A DNA stretch of 64,000 bases from Sinorhizobium chiapasense (GTDB lineage: Bacteria > Pseudomonadota > Alphaproteobacteria > Rhizobiales > Rhizobiaceae). Location: contig NZ_CP133148.1 of NCBI RefSeq assembly GCF_036488675.1, positions 1,612,001-1,676,000 of the forward strand. Direction: 5' to 3'. A program made the translations under genes and the position numbers. Of this stretch, positions 57,369 to 64,000 are shown in pieces (position 1 is the stretch's first letter; each line of letters starts with the position of its first letter). The notes beneath the pieces were generated by a model. The model made no database searches and was not told the DNA's origin. It saw only the letters and a list, made by a program, of their open reading frames with translations.

Positions 57369-57925
57369 CGAGTGACGAGCAGGCCGCCAAATCGCCAGCG
57401 CTCTTTTCGGATGTCGCACCGTCGAAACGATCGAGGTTTGTGCACTCCCTCCCCAAGCCGCAGGAAGTGCTGATCGGTGCCCCCGGCTGGGCCTTGGCAA
57501 TGGCGATGTCCGCCTGGCTGGCGCTTTGGTTGCGCGGAAACGAGGCGGCCATCCACCTCAGGGAAATCCTGCTGCTTTACGCACTCGGCGGCCTGCTGGC
57601 CTGGCCGCTTTCGCTGTTTGCGGCGCGTTTTGCAGCACATGAACGAGCGGTCGAGGCGCGCTTCTCGGCCTTTCTACTGTGCCTCATCGCAGGCACGGTC
57701 GCTACTACGGCATGTCTCTTCGCCTTCGACTACCGGATATTCTATGCGCAGTGGCATGCGGCGACGGGCACGCGCACGTGGCTATTCCAAGTCCTGTTCA
57801 CGTCGCTCGCCGCGCTGTATCAGTTCCTGGTCCTGGGAGTTCGGCTCTACCTGCCGCTCGGCCTCGCCGCCCTTGTCATCGCCAGCCTGTGGCTTGCGCA
57901 ATCGGACATGCGCCAACGGCGTTGA
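57365..57925 (+). CDS. Conserved hypothetical four-helix membrane protein
   Basis: This 186-residue protein has about four hydrophobic segments (such as GWALAMAMSAWLALWL, LREILLLYALGGLLAWPLSLFAARFA, FSAFLLCLIAGTVATTACLFAFDY and FTSLAALYQFLVLGVRLYLPLGLAALVIAS). No named domain is recognised. It starts inside the DUF2259 stop (ATGA), so it is coupled to it; a shared envelope task is likely but unproved. The C-terminus is short and charged. Confidence 0.68.
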   Translation: MTSDEQAAKSPALFSDVAPSKRSRFVHSLPKPQEVLIGAPGWALAMAMSAWLALWLRGNEAAIHLREILLLYALGGLLAWPLSLFAARFAAHERAVEARFSAFLLCLIAGTVATTACLFAFDYRIFYAQWHAATGTRTWLFQVLFTSLAALYQFLVLGVRLYLPLGLAALVIASLWLAQSDMRQRR

Positions 57926-57987
57926 GCTTAAGCGCCATCTTTGATAGAGGCACAGCCATCCTCCACTGAAGACGAAAGCTTAAGCCC

Positions 57988-59289
57988 ATGATCCCCCGTT
58001 ACTCCCGGCCGGAAATGGTGGCCATCTGGTCGCCGGAAACGAAATTCCGCATCTGGTTCGAGATCGAGGCGCATGCCTGCGATGCCCTCGCCGAAATCGG
58101 TGTCATCCCCAAGGAAGCGGCGAAGACAATCTGGGAAAAGGGCGGCGCAGCAAAATTCGACGTCGCCCGGATCGATGAAATCGAGGCTGTCACGAAGCAC
58201 GACGTCATCGCCTTCCTCACCCATCTTGCCGAATTCGTCGGGCCGGACAGCCGTTTCGTCCACCAGGGCATGACCTCGTCGGACGTTCTCGATACCTGTT
58301 TCAACGTGCAGCTCGTTCGCGCGACGGACCTATTGCTAGCTGACCTCGACAAGCTGCTCGAGGCGCTGAAGCGCCGTGCTTTCGAGCACAAGGACACGGT
58401 CACCATCGGCCGGTCGCACGGCATCCACGCCGAGCCCACCACCTTCGGCATCAAGCTGGCGCTTGCCTACGCGGAATTCGATCGCTGCAAGCAGCGCCTC
58501 CTGGCCGCACGCGAAGAAGTTGCGACCTGTGCCATTTCCGGTGCTGTCGGCACCTTTGCCAATATCGACCCACGGGTCGAGGAGCATGTCGCAAAGGCCC
58601 TCGGCCTGAAGCCGGAACCAGTCTCGACGCAGGTCATCCCGCGCGATCGCCATGCCATGTATTTCGCGACGCTCGGCGTCATCGCCTCCTCGATCGAGCG
58701 CCTTGCGACGGAAATTCGCCATCTGCAGCGCACCGAAGTGCTGGAGGCCGAGGAATATTTCTCCCCTGGCCAGAAGGGCTCCTCGGCCATGCCGCACAAG
58801 CGCAATCCGGTGCTGACGGAGAACCTGACCGGTCTTGCCCGCATGGTCCGCGCCTTCGTCGTGCCGGCCATGGAAAACGTGGCACTCTGGCATGAACGTG
58901 ATATTTCGCACTCCTCGGTCGAGCGCATGATCGGACCGGACGCGACGGTGACGCTCGATTTCGCACTGGCACGACTGACCGGCGTGATCGACAAGTTGCT
59001 CGTCTATCCCGAGAACATGATGAACAACTTGAACAAGTTCCGCGGCTTGGTTCACTCGCAGCGCGTACTGCTCGCGCTGACCCAGGCGGGCGTTTCGCGC
59101 GAAGATGCCTACCGGCTCGTTCAGCGCAACGCCATGAAGGTCTGGGAACAGGGCAAGGATTTCCTTGAGGAGTTGCTGGCTGACTCTGAAGTTCGGGCCG
59201 CACTTTCGGAAGAGGAAATCCGCGAGAAGTTCGATCTCGGTTACCACACCAAGTACGTCGACACGATCTTTAAGCGTGTCTTTGGCTGA
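57988..59289 (+). CDS. purB: Adenylosuccinate lyase
   Basis: This 433-residue fumarase-superfamily enzyme catalyses two steps of purine synthesis: splitting SAICAR and splitting adenylosuccinate, each releasing fumarate. The signature GSSAMPHKRNP lies near residue 264. HQGMTSSDVLDTC carries the conserved TSSD, and GRSHGIHAEPTTFG the catalytic His. The length fits the short bacterial type. There is no clear Shine-Dalgarno before ATG 57988. A 13-bp stem terminator follows at 59349. Confidence 0.97.
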   Translation: MIPRYSRPEMVAIWSPETKFRIWFEIEAHACDALAEIGVIPKEAAKTIWEKGGAAKFDVARIDEIEAVTKHDVIAFLTHLAEFVGPDSRFVHQGMTSSDVLDTCFNVQLVRATDLLLADLDKLLEALKRRAFEHKDTVTIGRSHGIHAEPTTFGIKLALAYAEFDRCKQRLLAAREEVATCAISGAVGTFANIDPRVEEHVAKALGLKPEPVSTQVIPRDRHAMYFATLGVIASSIERLATEIRHLQRTEVLEAEEYFSPGQKGSSAMPHKRNPVLTENLTGLARMVRAFVVPAMENVALWHERDISHSSVERMIGPDATVTLDFALARLTGVIDKLLVYPENMMNNLNKFRGLVHSQRVLLALTQAGVSREDAYRLVQRNAMKVWEQGKDFLEELLADSEVRAALSEEEIREKFDLGYHTKYVDTIFKRVFG

Positions 59290-59348
59290 CAGGAATAAGA
59301 CGGCCTGTCACGCCACGGCACATAGTGAGGTTGCTGCGTAAGCACAAA

Positions 59349-59384
59349 CGCTCGCACTCGATGCATTTTGTTCGAGTGTGGGCG
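59349..59384 (+). terminator. purB hairpin terminator
   Basis: A 13-bp stem (59349-59361 with 59372-59384), including two G-T pairs and a 10-nt loop, is followed by AGTTTATTAG. It lies 60 bp after the purB stop. Confidence 0.55.
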
Positions 59385-59455
59385 AGTTTATTAGCAAGTT
59401 ATTCATAAGTGGTGTGAGAGCTTCCATACCTGTCTAATCGGGTTTCGAGGAAGCC

Positions 59456-59764
59456 ATGACTTACAGGGACAGTGTTCAGCGCGCATCACCGCGCACGCAG
59501 ACGAAAATAACCGGTAAAGTTACTTGCAAATTCGGGTCGAGCAACGGCGTTGTCAGAGACCTTTCCGACGAGGGTATCTGCTTCCAACTCCTGTTCGACA
59601 TCGGTGCCCAGACCGGACAGGAGGTCACCATTCAGAGCGAAGAGCTCGGCTTCCTCACCGGGATTGTGCGCTGGTACCGCGGCGACAAGATCGGCATCAA
59701 GCTCAAGCTCTCGTCGAACACCGCGGCGCAGATCTCATCCTACTACAAGTTCTTCCGCCAATGA
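59456..59764 (+). CDS. PilZ-domain cyclic-di-GMP receptor
   Basis: This 102-residue single-domain PilZ protein keeps both cyclic-di-GMP binding motifs: RxxxR (Arg9 and Arg13 in QRASPRTQ) and D/NxSxxG (DLSDEG, residues 35-40). It is therefore likely to bind the messenger and pass the signal to a partner by contact. The second half (LGFLTGIVRWYRGDKIGIKLKL) is typical of the PilZ barrel. The gene has its own upstream gap; downstream a long hairpin separates it from a convergent gene. Confidence 0.9.
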   Translation: MTYRDSVQRASPRTQTKITGKVTCKFGSSNGVVRDLSDEGICFQLLFDIGAQTGQEVTIQSEELGFLTGIVRWYRGDKIGIKLKLSSNTAAQISSYYKFFRQ

Positions 59765-59810
59765 CCGCGGCCGCTGTCGAGCGGCGAACCGGTAAATTCT
59801 CGTAAAAACA

Positions 59811-59847
59811 ATCGCGGCGGTCTTGGGTCATTCAAGATCGCCGCGAT
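59811..59847. terminator. Bidirectional hairpin between pilZ-type and DUF2189 genes
   Basis: A 15-bp stem (ATCGCGGCGGTCTTG / CAAGATCGCCGCGAT, one mismatch/G-T pair) with a 7-nt loop sits between convergent genes. Confidence 0.7.
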
Positions 59848-59867
59848 GTCGTTGGAGGACCTGCCGT

Positions 59868-60683
59868 TCAGGCCTTGCGGCCGGCCGGATCCGGTTCCAC
59901 CATCTTCCGATAGAGATGCCATGTGGCGTGGCCAAAGATCGGCATGATCACGGCCAGGCCGACGAAGACCGGAATCGAGCCGATCACCAGTCCCGCTGCG
60001 ATGATGAGGCCCCAGCAGGCGACCGGCACCGGATTGGTAAGCGTCGCGCGGATCGAAGTCTCGACCGCCGCGACTGCGCCGACATCGCGGTCGAGCAGCA
60101 GCGGGAACGAAACCACGCTGATCGACAGCACGATCACGGCGAAGACAAAGCCGACGGCGTTGCCGACAACAATGAGATTCCAACCCTCTTCCGTGCCGAT
60201 AATGCTGTTCCAGAAGGCCGAAATCGAATTCGGCGGTACCGTTCCGAAAATCCTCACATAAAGCGCCTGTGCAACCAGAAGCCAGGCAATGAAGATAATG
60301 AACAGCACGCCAGCAACCGCCAAAATCGAGGGCAGCGCCGGCGAACGGTGCAGCCGCAAGGCGTGCGGCCATGACGCATCCATGCCCAACTCACGGCGCC
60401 GGCTGATCTCGTAGAGGCCGATTGCCGCGACAGGACCGATGAGGGCGAAGCCGGAAGCAAGCGGATAGAGCAGCGGCAGCATGTTTGCGCCCGCGCTCCA
60501 GGTTATCAGTACTGCACCGGCGATAGGGTATATCAAGCACAAGAAAACATAATGCGACGGCTTCTCGCGAAAATCATTCAGCCCGAGACGCAACGCATCG
60601 AACACATCCGCAATGCCAATCTTTCGTATTCCGGGATGCGAGACTCTCGCATTCGCCCCCGACAGGACATGGAAGGTTGTCAT
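59868..60683 (-). CDS. DUF2189 integral membrane protein
   Basis: This 271-residue protein is recognised as DUF2189 by RKIGIADVFDALRLGLNDFREKPSHYVFLCLIYPIAGAVLI. It has about six transmembrane helices, e.g. SILAVAGVLFIIFIAWLLVAQALYV and VPVACWGLIIAAGLVIGSIPVFVGLAVIMPIFGHATWHLY. No function is known for the family. ATG 60683 begins MTTFHVLSGANA. It is transcribed toward the PilZ gene. Confidence 0.88.
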   Translation of the reverse strand: MTTFHVLSGANARVSHPGIRKIGIADVFDALRLGLNDFREKPSHYVFLCLIYPIAGAVLITWSAGANMLPLLYPLASGFALIGPVAAIGLYEISRRRELGMDASWPHALRLHRSPALPSILAVAGVLFIIFIAWLLVAQALYVRIFGTVPPNSISAFWNSIIGTEEGWNLIVVGNAVGFVFAVIVLSISVVSFPLLLDRDVGAVAAVETSIRATLTNPVPVACWGLIIAAGLVIGSIPVFVGLAVIMPIFGHATWHLYRKMVEPDPAGRKA

Positions 60684-60841
60684 GGCTCACACTCCTCAAC
60701 GAACCAGAGCGGCCACGGAGCCGCGACAACGGCGAAACTAGCCGCTGCCAGCCGCGACCGGCATTTCGATTATACAGAAAATGCGGCCTCTGTCGCCTGT
60801 GCCTTGACTTCGGCGCTTTTCACCTCCAAATCGCCGCAATC

Positions 60842-61396
60842 ATGAAGGTATCCGAAGCTGACATCCTGATCGTGCCGGGCTACACCAATTCCGGCCCGGC
60901 CCATTGGCAAAGCCGCTGGGAGCGAAAGCTCTCGACGGCACGCCGTGTCGAGCAGGCCGAGTGGTCGAAACCTGTGCGCGAGGATTGGGTGGCGCGGATG
61001 GTCGAGGCCGTCAATTCGGCCGAAAGGCCTGTCGTCATCGTCGCGCATTCCTTGGGTGTCGCCACAGCGATCCATGCTCTGCCCCATTGCGCGAAGAAGA
61101 TCGCAGGCGCTTTCCTGGTCGCGCCGCCGGACGTCGCCAATCCCAAGATACGCCCGAAGCATCTGATGACCTTCGGCCCCTACCCGCGCGATCCCCTGCC
61201 CTTCCCGTCGCTAGTGGTGGCAAGCCGCGACGACCCGTTCGGATCCTACGAGCACGCCGGAGACATCGCCAACGCCTGGGGCTCGTTCTTGGTCGATGCC
61301 GGCGAGGCCGGACATATCAATGCCGAATCCGGTCACGGCCCTTGGCCCGAGGGCACGATGGTGTTTGCGCAGTTCCTCAGCCGGCTGCGGCCGTAG
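60842..61396 (+). CDS. RBBP9/YdeN-type serine hydrolase
   Basis: This 184-residue small alpha/beta hydrolase of the RBBP9/YdeN (DUF1234-like) group starts DILIVPGYTNSGPAHWQSRWE, the hallmark N-terminus. The nucleophile is Ser in VIVAHSLGVATAIH; ASRDDPFGS supplies Asp and AGHINAESGHGPWPEG supplies His. Substrates are unknown. The ATG at 60842 gives the hallmark N-terminus directly; upstream open codons to 60677 are ignored. It probably has its own promoter in the 158-bp gap shared with the divergent DUF2189 gene. Confidence 0.87.
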   Translation: MKVSEADILIVPGYTNSGPAHWQSRWERKLSTARRVEQAEWSKPVREDWVARMVEAVNSAERPVVIVAHSLGVATAIHALPHCAKKIAGAFLVAPPDVANPKIRPKHLMTFGPYPRDPLPFPSLVVASRDDPFGSYEHAGDIANAWGSFLVDAGEAGHINAESGHGPWPEGTMVFAQFLSRLRP

Positions 61397-61485
61397 AGAT
61401 CATGCGCAGCAGGCCGCGCGCCATTAATCCGAATTTCATTGCTGTAGATCATTATCGGCTGGCAACTCTCAGGATCCGGGGATAA

Positions 61486-64000
61486 GTGACCGAGCCGCGG
61501 AAACCAATCGACATCGGCAACGGGCCGACGACACAAGACAGCTTGGCGCCGGACGCGATGGATCAAGTCCCGGCGGGTGTCATCCGTGTCGATAGAGGCG
61601 ATGTCATATGCGCCGCCAATGCGCCCGCACTCCGGATGCTCGGGCGGACAGCCGAAGAGGTTATCGGCGCACCGATCTCCGCATTCGTTCATGGCGAAGA
61701 TTTTCCGACAGTCGTTGCATTCGAGCGAGCGGAGGAGCCGACGATCGTCCGCTTCCTCGGTGCATCGGGCGCGCTTTCCATGCTCGTTTCGCTGGCCCGT
61801 CTGCCTGAAGCACCAGGAGCCGACGCGCAGACTATACTGACAATGCTTCCGGCCGACGGCCTCGTTTCGGAAATCGCAAGCCTGCGTAAGGACGAGACAC
61901 GTTGGAAATATGCCCTTGAAAGCGCGTTGGAAGGCGTCTGGGATCACGACTTCGAAACCGGCAATCTGTTCTATTCCTCGACCTGGCGGCGCCTGCGAGG
62001 ACTGGCGGACGACGCGGAGGTCGACGGCACGCTCCACAAGTGGATCGAAAACGTCCATCCGGACGACCGCGCGCACGTGCTCGCGTGCATTGAGCGGCAG
62101 GACTCCGGTGAAGTCCAGTTCAACACATTCCAATACCGGGAGCGCCATGCGGACGGACGCTGGGTCTGGATCGAGAGCCGCGGCGCATCGGTCGCTTACG
62201 GCCCCGACGGCAAGCCATGCCGCATCATCGGCACCGACACCGATATAACCGCGCGCAAGGAAGCGGAGGCCCGGCTCGCCGAAGTTTCGCGCCGCCTGCA
62301 ATTGGCACTCGACATTTCAAGGATCGGCGTCTTCGAGCACAATCTCGACACGGGCGTTTCGCACTGGGACGAGGCCATGTTCCGGATGTACGGCCTGGAC
62401 CCTGCCGGCCAAGCGCCCTCGTCTGCCGGTTGGGAGAGCGTTTTGCATCCGGATGACAAGGCCGCCGCGATCAGACGCGTCAACGACGCGATTGTCAGCG
62501 GCACGCCTTTCAACAATGCGTTCCGCATTATCAGGCCCGATGGAGCCGTCCGTCACATTCGCTCCAATGCCGCTTTCCACACCGACCTGGACGGTGCAAC
62601 GAGGCTCGTTGGCGCCAATTGGGACGTGACGGATGATATCGCGCTGCAGGAGGAATTGAGGCGGGCAAAGTCCTTTGCCGAGGCGCGCAACTGTGAACTT
62701 GAGGCGGCGCGTGTCAGCATCGAGTACAACGCGCTCCACGACCATCTGACGGATCTGCCGAACCGCCGCTATCTCGATCGGGTCCTGACGGAAGCGCGTG
62801 TCGTCAACGCCATTCTTCATATCGACCTGGATCGCTTCAAGCAGATCAACGATACGCTCGGTCACCAGGCCGGCGATGCCATGCTCGTTCACGCGGCGAG
62901 CGTGCTGAGTTCACACGCCGGGAGCGACGATTTCATTGCCCGCATCGGTGGCGACGAATTCGTCATCGTGTGCCGCAGCGGCCGGGATTCGACGGAGCTC
63001 GCAGAGCTTGCCGGGCGCATCATCCAGGCATTTCGCCGTCCCGTCCCCTACGCCGGTCAATTGTGCCGCCTCGGCGCGAGCATCGGCGTTGCCCTGGACG
63101 GAGGCAGGCTCACCCATCCCCGGCAGCTCCTGATGGATGCCGACATCGCGCTTTATCGCGCCAAGAGCCTTGGCCGGGACCGGTTTGAACTCTTTTCCGA
63201 CGAGATGCAGAACCAGATTCTGACCGCAAAGCGGATCGGCGACGAGCTGCGCGAGGCGCTCGAAAGAAGGCAGTTCATTCCCTATTACCAACCTCAGTTC
63301 GACGCCCGAACTCTGGAGATCACGGGCGTTGAGACCCTGGTGCGTTGGAACCATCCGCACCGCGGCGTGCTGGCGCCCATGCAATTCCTGAAAGTCGCCG
63401 AAGACATCAATCTTCTCGCAGCAATAGACCGGATGGTGGTCGAAATGGCTCATGCCGACTTTGGTGTCTGGCAGCGCCGGGGGCTCGCCGTCCCCAAGAT
63501 TTCGGTCAACATATCCTCACGCCGCCTGCGCGACCCTCAACTGGTGTCGGACCTGCGGGAGATGAAGATCCCGCATGGCGTCATGTCGTTCGAGCTGCTC
63601 GAATCGATCTTTCTCGACGAGTTCGAGGATGAAGTTGCGGAAACGATCGCGGCCTTGAACGACCTCGGCATAGACATCGAGATCGATGATTTTGGCACCG
63701 GTCACGCGTCGATCATCGGGCTCCTCAAGCTCAACCCGGCGCGGCTCAAGATCGATCGCGCACTGGTAGGGCCGGTCACGCAAAACAGCAAACAGCAAAA
63801 GCTGGTGCGCGCCATCATCGACATCGGCCATTCGCTGAACATCAAGGTGGTCGCCGAAGGGGTCGAAACCTGGGCCCACGCCGCGCTTCTCGCCGATATC
63901 GGCTGCGACGTCCTGCAAGGCTATGCACTGGCGAAGCCAATGAGCCGGCAGGATTTCGAGAAATTTGCCCAGGGCGGGTTCAGCGTTCCGCGCAGCCTTT
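61486..64000 (+). CDS. PAS-GGDEF-EAL signalling protein, 3' end cut by the window
   Basis: At least 838 residues are visible; the gene runs off the window. The domains in order are two or three PAS/PAC sensors (about residues 30-400; WKYALESALEGVWDHDFETGNLFYSS, RHADGRWVWIESRG, LALDISRIGVFEHNLDTGVSHW), GGDEF (about 420-580, intact RIGGDEFVIV) and EAL (about 590 onward). The EAL motif reads ETL (VETLVRWNHP), but EIDDFGTGHASI and VVAEGVET are kept, so phosphodiesterase activity is plausible. There is no membrane segment, so it is probably cytoplasmic. The GTG at 61486 is the likely start. It probably tunes cyclic-di-GMP levels. Confidence 0.88.
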   Translation, partial: MTEPRKPIDIGNGPTTQDSLAPDAMDQVPAGVIRVDRGDVICAANAPALRMLGRTAEEVIGAPISAFVHGEDFPTVVAFERAEEPTIVRFLGASGALSMLVSLARLPEAPGADAQTILTMLPADGLVSEIASLRKDETRWKYALESALEGVWDHDFETGNLFYSSTWRRLRGLADDAEVDGTLHKWIENVHPDDRAHVLACIERQDSGEVQFNTFQYRERHADGRWVWIESRGASVAYGPDGKPCRIIGTDTDITARKEAEARLAEVSRRLQLALDISRIGVFEHNLDTGVSHWDEAMFRMYGLDPAGQAPSSAGWESVLHPDDKAAAIRRVNDAIVSGTPFNNAFRIIRPDGAVRHIRSNAAFHTDLDGATRLVGANWDVTDDIALQEELRRAKSFAEARNCELEAARVSIEYNALHDHLTDLPNRRYLDRVLTEARVVNAILHIDLDRFKQINDTLGHQAGDAMLVHAASVLSSHAGSDDFIARIGGDEFVIVCRSGRDSTELAELAGRIIQAFRRPVPYAGQLCRLGASIGVALDGGRLTHPRQLLMDADIALYRAKSLGRDRFELFSDEMQNQILTAKRIGDELREALERRQFIPYYQPQFDARTLEITGVETLVRWNHPHRGVLAPMQFLKVAEDINLLAAIDRMVVEMAHADFGVWQRRGLAVPKISVNISSRRLRDPQLVSDLREMKIPHGVMSFELLESIFLDEFEDEVAETIAALNDLGIDIEIDDFGTGHASIIGLLKLNPARLKIDRALVGPVTQNSKQQKLVRAIIDIGHSLNIKVVAEGVETWAHAALLADIGCDVLQGYALAKPMSRQDFEKFAQGGFSVPRSL

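Overview
The window is a high-GC chromosomal segment of an alphaproteobacterium, most likely Sinorhizobium/Ensifer or a close relative in the Rhizobiaceae. The evidence is the complete rhizobial suf operon order (sufS2-B-C-D-S1-X-A), a class II cobalamin-dependent ribonucleotide reductase, a GyrA with the alphaproteobacterial C-terminal insertion, a GTTC-N7-GTTC LexA box beside uvrA, rhizobial-type palindromic intergenic repeats, and conserved families such as DUF2259, DUF2189, DUF455 and DUF1775. Most genes are housekeeping. No phage, IS element, integrase or CRISPR array was seen.

Layout. 1-3.8 kb: end of an aminoglycoside kinase, a GNAT acetyltransferase, a secreted lytic transglycosylase, and a divergent oxidoreductase/LysR pair. 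3.8-11.6 kb: gyrA, marC, and ssb divergent from uvrA with a LexA box between them. 11.7-17.8 kb: a DUF72 gene, then nrdJ behind two NrdR-like boxes spaced exactly 31 bp, then a cupin. 18.0-22.2 kb: tRNA-Ala(CGC), another GNAT, two tandem paralogous mini-lipoproteins, a secreted hydrolase, a hypothetical gene, and a copper-handling pair that includes a shortened DUF1775-PCu(A)C fusion. 22.3-27.1 kb: tandem glycine riboswitch and gcvT-gcvH-gcvP. 27.1-34.4 kb: the suf Fe-S assembly operon on the minus strand, with Irr-like and RirA-like sites upstream. 34.4-39.2 kb: a hydrolase, paired palindromic repeats, a membrane diguanylate cyclase, anmK and tyrS. 39.3-45.9 kb: a large AsmA-like envelope protein, a Bcp peroxiredoxin, a DUF455 protein and a LytM/M23 protein. 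45.9-47.9 kb: DEAD-box helicase and NUDIX hydrolase. 47.9-53.6 kb: a compact minus-strand cluster of molybdenum-hydroxylase (CO-dehydrogenase/xanthine-dehydrogenase type) maturation genes without any structural subunit. 53.8-64 kb: a solitary periplasmic binding protein coupled to a P1 peptidase, rpe with two coupled genes, purB, a PilZ protein, a DUF2189 membrane protein, an RBBP9-like hydrolase and a truncated PAS-GGDEF-EAL protein.

Genes that work together: gcvTHP is a glycine-induced operon for one-carbon supply, upstream of purine synthesis (purB). The suf operon builds Fe-S clusters and appears to be under iron control. ssb/uvrA belong to the SOS response and nrdJ to dNTP homeostasis. 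Three proteins (GGDEF, PilZ, PAS-GGDEF-EAL) belong to cyclic-di-GMP signalling. The cox/xdhC/mocA-like cluster prepares and inserts modified Mo cofactor into an enzyme encoded elsewhere.

No wholly new system is evident. The best candidates for something undescribed are the tandem mini-lipoproteins sharing a GEG-(D/E)YY-x-GIVPP tail, the remodelled DUF1775-PCu(A)C fusion, and the orphan Mo-enzyme maturation cluster with a split XdhC.
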